Shown here one piece after another: positions 14,801 through 27,896 of a stretch of 64,000 bases of DNA. The DNA comes from Luzula sylvatica (Eukaryota; Streptophyta; Magnoliopsida; Poales; Juncaceae). The stretch spans positions 1,922,001-1,986,000 of the forward strand of contig OX326957.1 in NCBI GenBank assembly GCA_946800325.1. Direction: 5' to 3'. Position numbers and translations under genes: made by a program. The notes beneath the pieces were generated by a model. That model did no database searches. It was not told where the DNA came from and was given only the letters and a program-made list of their open reading frames with translations. Within the stretch, counting starts at the first letter, position 1; every line of letters starts with the position of its first letter.

Positions 14801-17800
14801 TTCGTATGTGTTAGTCTTTCATTTTGGAGTTTTTTTGAGGAATACATGAAATTAAGTATTTTGTTCATTTTAGACATGAATTTTGGAATTTATTAGAAAA
14901 AGATGATAATTGATATTTTTGAAGGTGTTAGACTTCACTTTTGGCATTCTTTTCACCTTTTTTAAGCAAAAAGAATAGAAATTCGCATGTGTTAGTCTTA
15001 AATTTTTGGGTTTTTCGAGTAAAACATGAAAATTAAGTATTTCGTTCATTTTAGACACAAATTTTGACATGTATTAGAAAAATATAAAAATTAATATTTT
15101 TGAATGTGTTAGACATCACTTTTTGCATTTTTTTCAAATTGTTTGAACAAAACAAAAAGAAATTCGCATATGTTAGTCTTTCAATTTGGAGTGTTTTTGA
15201 GGAAAATATGAAAATTAAGCATTTTGTTCATTTTAGACATGAATTTCAGAATTTATTATGAAAAAATGATAATTGATATTTTTGAAGGTGTTAGACTTCA
15301 ATTTTGGCATTCTTTTCGCCTTTTCTAAACAAAAAGAATAGAAATTCGCATGTGTTAGTCTTAGATTTTTGAGTTTTTTTGAGTAAAATATGAAAATTAA
15401 GTATTTCGTTCATTTTAGACACCAATTTTGTCATTTATTAGTAAAATATGAACATTAATATTTTTTAAGGTGTTAGACTTCACTTTTTGCATTTTTTCAA
15501 ATTGTTTGAACAAAACAAATAGAAATTCACATGTGTTAGTCTTTCAATTTGGTTTCTTTAAGGAAAACATGAAAATTAAGCATTTTTTTCCTTTTAGGCA
15601 TGAATTTTAGAATTTATTACGAAAAAATGATAATTGGTATTTTTTAAGGTGTTAGACTTCACTTTTGGCATTCTTTTCGACTTTTTTAAACAAAAAGAAT
15701 ATAAATTCGCATGTGTTAGTCTTCGATTTTGGAGTTTCTTTAGTAAATAATGAAAATTAAATATTTTGGTCATTTTAGACATCAATTTTGACATTTATTA
15801 GAGAAGAATGATAATTGATATTTTTAACGTGTTAGACTTAACTTTTTGCATTTTTTTCAACTTGTTTGAATAAAAAAATTGAAATTCACATGTGTTAGTC
15901 TCCAATTTTGGAGTTCTTTTGAAGAAAATATGAAAATTAAGTATTTTTTTTGTTTTATCCACAAATGTTGACATTTATTCGACAAATATGATAATTGATA
16001 TTTTGAAGGTTACTAGACTTAACGTTTTGCATTTTTATCAAATTGTTTGAACAAAAAAAATAGAAATTCGTATCTGTTAGTCTTTCATTTTGGAGTTTTT
16101 TTGAGGAATACATGAAATTAAGTATTTTGTTCGTCTTAGACATGAATTTAGGAATTTATTAGAAAAATATGATAATTGATATTTTTGAAGGTGTTAGACT
16201 TTACTTTTGGCATTCTTTTCACCTTTTTTAAGCAAAAAGAATAGAAATTCACATGTGTTAGTCTTAGATTTTTTGGTTTTTCGAGTAAAACATGAAAATT
16301 AAGTAGTTCGTTCATTTTAGACACCAATTTTGACATGTATTAGAAAAATATATAAATTAATATTTTTGAATGTGTTAGACTTCACTTTCTGCATTTTTTT
16401 CAAATTGTTTGAACAAAACAAATAGAAATTTGCATATGTTAGTCTTTCAATTTGGAGTGTTTTTCAGGAAAATATGAAAATTAAGCATTTTGTTCGTTTT
16501 AGACATAAATTTCAGAATTTATTATGAAAAAATGTTATTGTTATTTTTGAAGGTGTTAGACTTCAATTTTGGCATTCTTTTCACCTTTTCTAAACAAAAA
16601 GAATAGAAATTCGCATGTGTTAGTCTTAGATTTTTGAGTTTTTTTGAGTAAAACATGAAAATTAAGTATTTCGTTTATTTTAGACACCAATTTTGTCATT
16701 TATTAGTAAAATATGAACATTAATATTTTTTATGGTGTTAGACTTCACTTTTTGCATTTTTTTCAAATTGTTTGAACAAAACAAATAGAAATTCCCATGT
16801 GTTAGTCTTTCACTTTTGTTTTTTTAAGGAAAACATGAAAATTAAGCATTTTGTTCGTTTTAGGAATGAATTTTAGAATTTATTACGAAAAAATGATAAT
16901 TGGTATTTTTTAAGGTGTTAGACTTCACTTTTGGCATTCTTTTCAACTTTTTTAAACAAAAAGAATATAAATTCGCATGTGTTAGTCTTAGATTTTTGGG
17001 TTTTTCGAGTAAAACATGAAAATTAATTATTTCGTTCATTTTAGACACCAATTTTGACATGTATTAGAAAAATATAAAAATGAATATTTTTGAATGTGTT
17101 AGACATCACTTTTTGCATTTTTTTTCAAATTGTTTGAACAAAACAAATAGAAATTCGCATATGTTAGTCTTTCAATTTGGAGTGTTTTTGAAGAAAATAC
17201 GAAAATTAAGCATTTTTTTCGTTTTAGACATGAATTTTAGAATTTATTATGAAAAAATTATAATTGGTATTTTTTAAGGTGTTAGACTTCACTTTTGGCA
17301 TTTTTTCAACTTTTTTAACCAAAAAGAATTGAAATTCGCATGTGTTAGTCTTTGATTTTGGAGTTTCTTTAGTAAAACATGAAAATTAAGTATTTTGGTC
17401 ATTTTAGACATCAATTTTGACATTTATTAGAGAGGAATGATAATTGATATTTTTAACGTGTTAGACTTTACTTTTTGCATTTTTTTTTCAACTTGTTTAA
17501 ATTAAAAAAATAGAAATTCGCATGTGTTAGTCTTCAATTTTGGAGTTCTTTTGAGGAAAATATGAAAATTAAGTATTTTGTTTGTTTCATACACAAATTT
17601 TGTCATTTATTAGACAAATATGATAATTGATATTTTGAAGGTGTTAGACTTCACTTTCTGCATTTTTATCAAATTGTTTGAACGAAAAAAATAGAAATTC
17701 GTATGTGTTAATCTTTCATTTTGGAGTTTTTTTAAGGAATACATGAAATTAAGTATTTTGTTCGTTTTAGACATGAATTTTGGTATTTTTTAGAAAAATT

Positions 17801-20089
17801 CATTTTTGGGATTCTTTTCACCTTTTATAAGCAAAAAGAATAGAAATTCGCATGTGTTAGTCTTAGATTTTTGAGTTTTTCGAGTAAAACATGAAAATTA
17901 AGTATTTCGTTCATTTTAGACACCAATTTTGACATGTGTTAGAAAAATTTGAAAATTAATATTTTTGAAGGTGTTAGACTTCAATTTTTACTTTTTTCAA
18001 ATTGTTTGAACAAAACAACTAGAAATTCGCATGTGTTAGTCTTTCAATTTTGAATTTTTTTTTAAGAAAACATGAAAATTAAGTATTTTGTTCGTTTTTG
18101 ACATGAATTTTAGAATTTATTATGAAAAAATGATAATTGATATTTTTTAAGGTGTTAGACTTCAATTTTGGCATTTTTTCCAACTTTTTTAAACAAAAAG
18201 AATAGAAATTCGCATGTGTTAGTCTTCGATTTTGGAGATTTTTTAGTAAAACATAAAAATTAAGTATTTTCTTCATTTTAGACATCAATTTTGACATTTA
18301 TGAGAAAGAAATGATAATTGATATTTTTAACGTGTTAGACTTTACTTTTTACATTTTTTTCAACATGTTTGAATAAAAAAATAGCAATTCGCATATGTTA
18401 GTCTTCAATTTTGGAGTTCTTTTGAGGAAAATTTGAAAATTAAGTATTTTGGTTGTTTTTGACACAAATTTTGATATTTATTAGACAAATATGATAATTG
18501 ATATTTTGAAGGTGTTAGACTTCACTTTTTGCATTTTTATCAAATGGTTTGAACAAAAAAAAATAAAAATTCGCATGTGTTAGTCTTTCATTTAGGAGTT
18601 TTTTGACGAATACATGAAATTAAATATTTTGTTAGTTTTAGACATGAATTTTGGAATTTATTAGAAAAATATGATAATTGATATTTTTTAAGGTGTTAGA
18701 CTTCACTTTTGGGATTATTTTCACCTTTTTTAAACTAAAAGAATAGAAATTCGCATGTGTTAGTCTTAGATTTTTGGGTTTTTCGAGTAACACATGAAAA
18801 TTAAGTATTTCGTTCATTTTAGACACTGATTTTGACATGTATTAGAAAAATATGAGAATTAATATTTTTGAAGGTGTACTTCATTTTTTGCATTTTTTTA
18901 AATTGTTTGAACAAAACAACTAGAAATTCGCATGTGTTAGTCTTTCAATTTGGAGTATTTTTGAGGAAAACATGAAAATTAAGCATTTTGTTCGTTTTAG
19001 ACATGAATTTTAGAATTTATTATGAAAAAATGATAATTGATATTTTTGAAGGTGTTAGACTTCAATTTTGGCATTTTTTTCAATTTTTTTTAATCAAAAA
19101 GAACAAAAATTCGCATGTGTTAGTCTTCGATTTTGGAGTTTTTTTAGTAAAACATGAATATTAAGTATTTTGTTCATTTTAAACATCAATTTTGACATTT
19201 ATGAAAAAAAAATGATAATTGATATTATTGAAGGTATTAGACTTCACTTTTTGCATTTTTTTTTTCAACTTGTTTGAACAAAAAAAATAGAAATTTGTTC
19301 GTATTAGTCTTTCATTTTGGAGTTTTTTATAGGAAAACATGAAAATTATGTATTTCATTCGTTTTAGACATAAATTTTGGAATTTATATGAAAAATATGA
19401 TAATTGATATTTTTGAAGGTGTTAGACTTAACATTTGGCATTCTTTTCACCTTTTTTAAACAAAAAGAATAGAAATTCGCTTGTGTTAGTTTGTGATTTT
19501 TGAGTTTTTATGAGTAAAACATGAAAATTAAGTATTTCGTTCATTTTAGACACCAATTTTGGCATTTATTAGTAAAATATGAACATTAATATTTGTTAAA
19601 GTGTTGGACTACACTTTTTGCATTTTTTCAAATTGTTTGAACAAAACAAGTAGAAATTCCCATGTGCTAGTCTTTCAATTTGGTTTTTTTTAAGGAAAAC
19701 ATGAAAATTAAGCATTTTGTTCGTTATAGGCATGAATTTTAGAATTTATTACGAAAAAATGATAATTGGTATTTTTTAAGGTGTGAGACTTCACTTTTAG
19801 CATTCTTTTCAACTTTTTTAAACAAAAAGAATAGAAATTCGCTTGTGTTAGTCTTCGATTTTAGAATTTCTTTAGTAAAACATGAAAATTAAGTATTTTG
19901 TTCATGTTAGACATCAATTTTGACATTTATTAGAGAAGAATGATAATTGATATTTTTAACGTGTTAGACTTTACTTTTTCATTTTTTTCAACATGTTTGA
20001 ATAAAAAAAATAGCAATTCGCATATGTTAGTCTTCAATTTTGGAGTTCTTTTGAGGAAAATATGAAAATTAAGTATTTTGTTTGTTTTA
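11860..20089. repeat. 8,230-bp macro-unit, copy 2
   Basis: Tandem copy of 3,630-11,859. Similarity continues a further 49 bp or so, to about 20,138, where the third C-type monomer departs from the sequence at 11,909. Near-identity implies a very recent duplication, or a collapsed or duplicated assembly path. Confidence 0.95.
12535..14093. mobile_element. Non-autonomous Mutator-like element, copy 2
   Basis: Identical, as far as I compared, to 4,305-5,863, with the same 9-bp duplication (12,526-12,534 and 14,094-14,102). It was carried along by the 8,230-bp tandem duplication and is not a second insertion: position within the monomer and flanks are the same. Confidence 0.9.
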
Positions 20090-23000
20090 TACACAAATTT
20101 TGACATTTATTAGACAAATATGATAATTGATATTTTGAAGGTGTTAGACTTCACTCTTTGCATTTTTATCAAATGGTTTGAACAAAAAAAAATAGAAACT
20201 CGTATGTGTTAGTTTTTCATTTTGGAGTTTTTTGAGGAATACATGAAATTAAGTATTTGGTTAGTTTTAGACATGAATTTTGGAATTTATTAGAAAAATA
20301 TGATAATTGATATTTTTGAAGGTGTTAGACTTCACTTTTGGCATTCTTTTCACCTTTTTTAAGCAAAAAGAATAGAAATTCGCATGTGTTAGTCTTAAGA
20401 TTTTTGGGTTTTTCGAGTAAAACATGAAAATTAAGTATTTCGTTCATTTTAGACACCAATTTTGACATGTATTAGAAAATAAGAAAATTAATATTTTTGA
20501 AGGTGTTAGACTTCACTTTTTGAATTTTTTCAAATTATTTGAACAAAACAACTAGAAATTTGCATGTGTTAGTCTTTCAATTTGGTTTTTTTAAGGAAAA
20601 CATGAAAATTAAGCATTTTTTCGTTTTAGGCATGAATTTTATAATTTATTACGAAAAAATGATAATTGGTATTTTTTTAAGGTGTTAGACTTCACTTTTG
20701 GCATTCTTTTCGACTTTTTTAAACAAAAAGAATATAAATTCCCATGTGTTAGTCTTCAATTTTGGAGTTTCTTTAGTAAATCATGAAAATTAAATATTTT
20801 GGTCATTTTAGACATCAATTTTGACATTTATTAGAGAAGAATGATAATTGATATTTTTAACGTGTTACACTTAACTTTTTGCATTTTTTTCAACTTGTTT
20901 GAATAAAAAAATAGAAATTCGCACGTGTTAGTCTTCAATTTTGGAGTTCTTTTGAGGAAAATATGAAAATTAAGTATTTTGTTTGTTTTATACACAAATT
21001 TTGACATTTATTAGACAAATATAATAATTGATATTTTGAAGGTGTTAGACTTAACTTTTTGCATTTTTTTCAAATTGTTTGACCAAAAAAAATAGAAATT
21101 CGTATGTGTTAGTCTTTCATTTTGGAGTTTTTTTGAGGAATACATGAAATTAAGTATTTTGTTCGTTTTAGACATGAATTTTGGAATTTATTTGAAAAAT
21201 ATGATAATTGATATTTTTGAAGGTGTTAGACTTCATTTTTGGCATTCTTTTCACCTTTTTTAAGCAAAAAGAATAGAAATTCGCATGTGTTAGTCTTAGA
21301 TTTTTGGGTTTTTCGAGTAAAACATGAAAATTAAGTATTTCGTTCATTTTAGACACCAATATTGACATGTATTAGAAAAATATGAAAATGAATATTTTTT
21401 AATGTGTTAGACTTCACTTTTTGCATTTTTTCAAATTGTTTGAACAAAACAACTAGAAATTCGCATGTGTTAGTCTTTCAATTTGGAGTGTTTTTGAGAA
21501 AAACATGAAAATTAAGCATTTTGTTCGTTTTAGACATGAATTTTAGAATTTATTATGAAAAAATGATAATTGATATTTTTGAAGGTGTGACTTCAATTTT
21601 GGCATTTGTTTTTCAATTTTTTTTAATCAAAAAGAATACAAATTCGCATGTTTTAGTCTTCGATTTTGGTGTTTTTTTAGTAAAACAAGAAAATTAAGTA
21701 TTTTGTTCATTTTAGACATCAATTTTGACATTTATGAGAAAAAAATGATAATTGATATTATTGAAGGTGTTAGACTTAACTTTTTGCATTTTTTTCCAAC
21801 TTGTTTGAACAAAAAAAATGGAAATTCGTTCGTGTTAGTCTTTCATTTTGGAGTTTTTTTGAGGAAAACATGAGAATTAAGTATTTCGTTCGTTTTAGAC
21901 ATGAATTTTGGAATTTATTAGAAAAATATGATACTTGATATTTTTGAAGGTGTTAGACTTCGGTTTTGGCATTCTTTTCACCTTTTTTAAACAAAAAGAA
22001 TAGAAATTCGCTTGTGTTAATTTTGGATTTTTTAGTTTTCTTGAGTAAAACATGAAAATTAAGTATTTCGTTCATTTTAGACTCCAATTTTGGCATTTAT
22101 TAGTAAAATATGAACATTAATATTTGTTGAGGTGTTAGACTTCACTTTTTGCATTTTTTTCAAATTGTTTGAACAAAACAAATAGAAATTCCCATGTGTT
22201 GGTCTTTCAATTTGGTTTTTTTTAAGGAAAACATGAAAATTAAGCATTTTGTTCGTTTTAGGCGTGAATTTTAGAATTTATTACGAAAAAATGATAATTG
22301 GTATTTGTTAAGGTGTTAGACTTCACATTTGACATTTTATTTCAACTTTTTTAAACAAAAAGAATAGAAATTCGCTTGTGTTAGTCTTCGATTTTGGAGT
22401 TTCTTTAGTAAAACATGAAAATTAAGTATTTTGGTCATTTTAGACATCAATTTTGACATTTATTAGAGAGGGATTATAATTGATATTTTTAACGTGTTAG
22501 ACTTTACTTTTTGCATTTTTTTCAACTTGTTTGAATAAAAAAATAGAAATTCGCATGTGTTAGTCTTCAATTTTGGAGTTCTTTTGAGGAAAATATGAAA
22601 ATTAAGTATTTTGTTTGTTTCATACACAAATTTTGACATTTATTAGACAAATGTGATCATTGATATTTTGAAGGAGTTTCAAATTGTTTGAACAAAAAAA
22701 AATAGAAAATCGTATGTGTTAATCTTTCATTTTGGAGTTTTTTTGAGGAATACATGAAATTAAGTATTTTGTTTATTTCAGACACGAATTTTGGAATTTA
22801 TTAGAAAAATATGATAATTGATATTTTTTAAGGTGTTAGACTTCACTTTTGGCATTCTTTTCACCTTTTTTAAGCAAAAAGAATAGAAATTCGTATGTGT
22901 TAGTCTTTCATTTTGGAGTTCTTTTTATGAAAACATGAATATTAATTATTTTGTTCGTTTTAGACATGAATTTTGGAATTTATTCGAAAAATATGATAAT

Positions 23001-24553
23001 TGATATTTTTTAAGGTGTTCGACTTCACATTTCGTATTCTTTTCAACTTTTTTAAACAAAAAGAATAAAAATTCGCATGTGTTAGTCTTCGATTTTTGAG
23101 TTTTTTGAGTTAAAGTTGAAAATTAAGTATTTCATTCATTTTAGACACCAATTTTGACATTTATTCGAAAAATATGAAAATTCATATTTTTTAAGGTGTT
23201 AGACTTCACTTTTTGCAATTTTTCAATTTGTTCGAACAAAAAAATAGAAATTCGCATGTGTTAGTCTTTCATTTTGGCGTTTTATTTATGAAAAAACCAA
23301 AATTAAGAATTTTGTTCGTTTTAGACATGAATTTTTACAATTTGTTAGATAAATATGATAATTGATATTTTTTTAGGTGTTAGACTTCACTTTTGGCATT
23401 CTTTTCAACTTTTTTAAACATAAAGAATAGAAATTCGCATGTGTGAGTCTTCGATTTTGGATTTTATTTTTAGTAAAACGTGAAAATTAAGTATTTTACT
23501 CATTTTACACATGAATTTTGACATTTATTTGAAAAAAATGATAATTGATATTTTTTAACGTGTTAGACTTCACTTTTTGCATTATTTTCAACCTGTTTGA
23601 ACAAAAAAAATAGAAATTCGCATGTGTTAAGTCTTCTATTTTTGAGTTCTTCTGAGGAAAACATGAAAGTTAAGTATTTTGTTCGTTTTAGACATAAATT
23701 TTGACATTTATTAGAAAATATGATAATTGATATTTTGAAGGTGTTAGACTCAACTTTTTGAATTTTTGTCAAATTGTTTGAACAATAAAAATAGAAATTC
23801 GTATGTGTTAGTCTTTCATTTTGGATTTTTCTTGAGGAAAACAAGAAAATTAAGTATTTTGTTCGTTTTAGACATGAATTTTGAAATTTATTAGACAAAT
23901 ATGATAATTGATATTTTTGAGGTGTTAGACTTCACTTTTTACATTTTTTTCAAATTGTTTGAACAATAAAAAAAGAAATTCGTAAGTGTTAGTCTTTCAT
24001 TTTCGAGTTCTTTTAAGGAAAACATGAAAATTAATTATTTTGTTCGTTTTAGACATGAATTTTGGAATTTATTAGAAAAATATGATAATTGATATTTTTT
24101 AATGTGTTAGACTTCACTTTTCGTATTCTTTTCACCTTTTTTAAATAAAAAGAATAAAAATTCGCATGTGTTAATCTTAGATTTTTAAGTTTTTTTAGTA
24201 AAACATGAAAATTAAGTATTTCGTTCATTTTAGGCACCAATTTTGACATTTATTCGAAAAATATGAAAATTAATATTTTTTAAGGTGTTAGACTTGACTT
24301 TTTGTATTTTTTTTCAATTTGTTCGAACAAAAAAAATAGAAATGCGCAAGTGTTAGTCTTTCATTTTTGAGTTTTTTTGACGAAAACACAAAAATTAAGA
24401 ATTTTTTCGTTTTAGGCATGAATTTTTATTATTTATTAGATAAATATGATAATTGATATTTTTGAAGGTGTTAGACCTCACTTTTGGCATTCTTTTCAAA
24501 AAAAATTTAACAAAAAGAATAGAAATCCACATGTGATAGTCTTCGATTTTGGA

Positions 24554-25024
24554 AATTTCAAACTGTTCTATGAAAAGAGTAAGTTTCAAAACCATGAGAG
24601 TAAGTTTCAAAACCACATTAAAATGAAAATTTAAATCATCTCTCCTTTCTTATGAAAAGAGTTACTAAAAAATTTCTTTTAAGTCGAGTTATTAAGATTC
24701 TTAAACTGTCCTAAATAATCGAAATGGAAATTGTAGGACATTGAACCGCCAATTATTGTAGAACAGCAGGCCCTAGAATTATTAAGAAGAACCACACAAT
24801 ACAAGATTTTGTTCCTCTCGAGGTTAATACTCTGACAAACAGACAAATTATTGGTTCAATTATTGTACTAAATTCAATTCGAAGTCGGCATTTTTGGACC
24901 AAATTTGTACTCATTTCCTTTTCTTCAATTTCAAACTGTTCAAATTGGAGACCCCCACGACTCAAAAAAAAAAAACTCAAGAAGCCAAAATTATTTGAGT
25001 TCCACCTCTCTCTTCAATTAAAAG
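24554..25024. other. Satellite-to-gene transition and 5' flank of the glycosyltransferase gene
   Basis: Satellite similarity fades between about 24,490 and 24,553. A short duplicated phrase ('gagtaagtttcaaaaccac') follows at about 24,580-24,620. The rest is AT-rich sequence leading to the ATG at 25,025; the stretch just upstream, with 'ccacctctctcttcaattaa', looks like a 5' untranslated leader. No coding feature is supported. Confidence 0.6.
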
Positions 25025-27896
25025 ATGCAACCAAGGATTTTGTCTGTGGAAGAATTAGGAAAAGATTCAACTCAAATTAGAGCTCAAAATCAATCCAGAA
25101 ATTATCTCCTCCCCTCAAAACCCCTCAAGTTTCTCTTCCTTTTCACAATTCTCAGTTTTGGGCTCTTAATTCTCACCCTCTTCATAACCGGTTACTTCGA
25201 TTTCGAATCAGCAATAAGCGAAACACGAACTCGGTTCAAGCCGTCTTTCGATGAACAAAACTATTTCAATCTCGACTTTTGGATTAAGCCTCCATCGAAT
25301 CCGATGCATAACATGACTGATGAGGAATTGTTTTGGCGAGCTTCGTTCGTACCGCAAATTAAGAATTATCCATTCGAGAGAAAACCCAAGGTGGCATTCA
25401 TGTTTCTAACAAGAGGTCCTTTGCCTCTTCATCCACTTTGGGAGAAGTTCTTTCAAGGGCATAATGGTCTTTTCTCGATTTACGTTCACGCTTTGCCGGG
25501 TTATCGACCCAACTTTCCCCGGAGTTCGGTCTTTTACCAAAGACAAATACCGAGTCAGGTAAAAATGATATTTATTGTTTACTTTGTTTAATCCTCATTT
25601 TGTTGGTTTTATTTTGAAAAAATACAATAATTGGGTTTGACGTTGACTAGAATTTTTAAAACTAATGTGAAAAGATTATATAATATAGTTAGTAACCAGT
25701 TAGAAATTAGAACTTTATTTAGAAGAGTAATGATACAGACCACATCTTTTTCCCACGAATTGACCACATCCTGCCACGTGGCAGCCAGCTATTGGCTGCA
25801 ACTAAAGTGGTGGAAAGCTGCAGCCAATAGCTGGCTGTCACGTGGCAATTCGTGGACAATTCGTGGGAAAAAGATGTGGTCTGTATCGTTACTCATTTAG
25901 AAAATGCTTATTTTTCTCATCCTCTCGTGTTGAAGTCCAAATGTCAAATAACAATCATGTGCAGAAGTCATGGTTCTTCTAGATGGTGGAATATTCTAGC
26001 CTGGACAAACTTTTCATGTATTTAAAAAAAAAATCTAGATGAAATAATATGAGGATATATAATGTACCCTCCAATTTTTCCACCACATCATTTATATTCC
26101 TAATGATTAATTAGCATGATAATTAATCAAGTAACACTTTACTAATAGTTAATTAATATATAACTAAAATACATATATATTAATAATTCTTAATTAATAT
26201 CAATTAATTGTTAATCGAATATCCTTTTGTTAATGAATGTGTTAATTAATTATTAATTACTGGTTCATTGGTAATATAGAGAATATAACGGGAAATGAGA
26301 GGATTTGTACCCCTGCGAAATCACAGAACAGCATTTATATGTATACATATAGAAAATGGAAAACTCAGGAATATCCATAGAAGATTTAAAAATATCATGT
26401 TCATGTGTGTCCTTCTAAATAGGAAATAGCATATGAAATGTGACGAGTATTTTTGTCAAGATATTTCTACTGTCGTCATTAATTTTACTATGTATTTCTA
26501 CAATGAAATGAATTTATGAGAAAGAAGAAGAAAATTAAATGAAATAAGCTATGAGTATATATGTGATACATATTTTTGACAAATTGAAAGAGCTTTTAGT
26601 ATCTCTTGCAATTTTTATTAATGATAGTTAGTTAGTTGCAAAACTATCAATATTGTGGGATAGGTTTTCCTGCATGGGGACTTCACAAACAGGATTATAA
26701 TTTTACGAAATTTTTATAACTAACGAGTATTTGGCTCTAAGTCACATCAATAATTCAATAATGTTGTGCATCTTGATTTGATTTACTCATTAGATCATTT
26801 TTACATGAATAAAAAAATTACCTGTTCGTTTAGCTAGTATATAAAAAATATATATATTAACAATAATGATCCTATAAACCGCTAACCACATGAATAATAA
26901 TGATAGGTGGCGCAATGGGGCGAAATGAGCATGTGTGATGCAGAGCGTCGTCTACTCGCAAATGCACTACTTGATCTTTCGAACGAACGATTCGTCCTAG
27001 TATCTGAATCATGCATCCCCATCTTCTCCTTCCCTGTCGTCTACAAGTGCCTCACAGAATCAAAATATAGTTATGTCGGTTCCTTCGATGATCGAGGGCC
27101 TCATGGACGTGGCCGCTACAACCCACAAATGCGACCTGAGGTACAAAATTAATTATATCACTTGTTTCAATCTTATTGAGTTGTTAATATATGTTTTATT
27201 GGGGAAACATTATTCTTTCTCAATATTTCTCCGGCTTTTCCTATTTTTAATTATACTAGGAGAAGACTCGCATTACCCTGCAAGTATATATAGAGGTTTA
27301 AGTATATTACCTCACAGAAGCTTTTCCCATTGTTAATATAAGTTTAATTATATTACTTTAGTCATTAATCATTAATCAGTCATATAGAGGATGTTGGGAG
27401 GAAATGAGAGGGCACAGTAAATAGCCTCAATTTTAAAATACCAATCGTGTAACAATTTATAATCATGTTAATTTATATCTTTTAAAAGGTTGATGTCTCG
27501 CAATGGCGAAAAGGTTCGCAATGGTTCGAAGTCGAGAGAAAACTAGCAATCAAGATCGTATCGGACACCAAATATTACCCTAAATTTCGAGACTTTTGTC
27601 GGCCTTCGTGTTATGTGGACGAGCATTACTTTCCGACAATGCTGAGCATAGAATATCCAGGTCTCATCGCAAACCGAAGCATCACTTGGGTCGATTGGTC
27701 GAGAGGTGGGTCCCATCCTGCCACATTTGGAAAAACGGACGTGACTGAATCGTTTATTAGGAGGGTCATTGCGGATCAGAAGTGCTCTTACAATGATCAC
27801 GATTCGGCAGTTTGTTTTCTGTTCGGAAGGAAGTTTTCGCCAAGCACATTGGAACCGTTAGTGAAGCTTGCTTCTAGTGGTTCGTTCCTGGATTAG
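25025..27896 (+). CDS. Core-2/I-branching beta-1,6-N-acetylglucosaminyltransferase-like protein (GT14, DUF266 type)
   Basis: Three exons, all phase 0: 25,025-25,558, 26,907-27,140 and 27,489-27,896 including TAG. Together they give 391 residues, the usual length for this plant family. The N-terminus is cytosolic; one membrane anchor lies at about residues 36-57, as in type II Golgi proteins, followed by a luminal catalytic region. Family landmarks are all present: [14 protein letters not shown] after the stem, [21 protein letters not shown] at the first splice junction, [13 protein letters not shown] and SESCIPIF in exon 2, and [27 protein letters not shown] and [15 protein letters not shown] in exon 3. 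No frameshift or stop interrupts it. Substrate and product are not established for most plant members; transfer of a sugar in the Golgi is inferred from the family. Intron 1 (1,348 bp) holds a fold-back transposon (25,725-25,894); intron 2 is 348 bp. The gene starts only about 470 bp from the end of the satellite array. Confidence 0.93.
25725..25894. mobile_element. hAT-type fold-back MITE in intron 1 of the glycosyltransferase gene
   Basis: A 170-bp element that is almost wholly palindromic: both ends read 'gagtaa(t/c)gatacagacc' inward, and the arms pair to the centre. It is flanked by a perfect 8-bp duplication 'atttagaa' (25,717-25,724 and 25,895-25,902), as expected for hAT transposition. 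Each arm carries a G-box core CACGTG (25,775-25,780 and 25,839-25,844). Confidence 0.9.

Larger units (their letters stand above)
1..24553. repeat. AT-rich tandem satellite array, monomer about 181 bp, with higher-order structure
   Basis: The motif 'ggtgttagactt' recurs about every 180-182 bp from the first base to about 24.55 kb (for example near 7,418, 7,598, 7,778, 7,960, 8,141 and 8,322). About 118 monomers fit once the two inserted elements are subtracted. Monomer subtypes can be told apart by the bases after 'atttatta': cgaaaaaatg (A), gagaagaatg (B), gacaaatatg (C), gaaaaatatg (D), the gtattagaaaaatat form (E), tgaaaaaatg (F) and gtaaaatatgaac (G). They occur in the order A-B-C-D-E-F-G over 1,264-1,266 bp (6,120 to 7,386 to 8,650). 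Extra G-A pairs give 9-monomer versions near 40-1,660 and 1,660-3,287. Length and AT content are typical of plant centromeric or pericentromeric satellites, but location on the chromosome cannot be seen here. Confidence 0.97.

Noticed and set aside
20..24249. Dozens of 60-111-residue open frames with the theme 'KMNEILNFHVLL'
   Set aside because: They recur at the satellite period on the same strand and come from the monomer sequence itself. There is no independent start context, and divergence does not respect codons.
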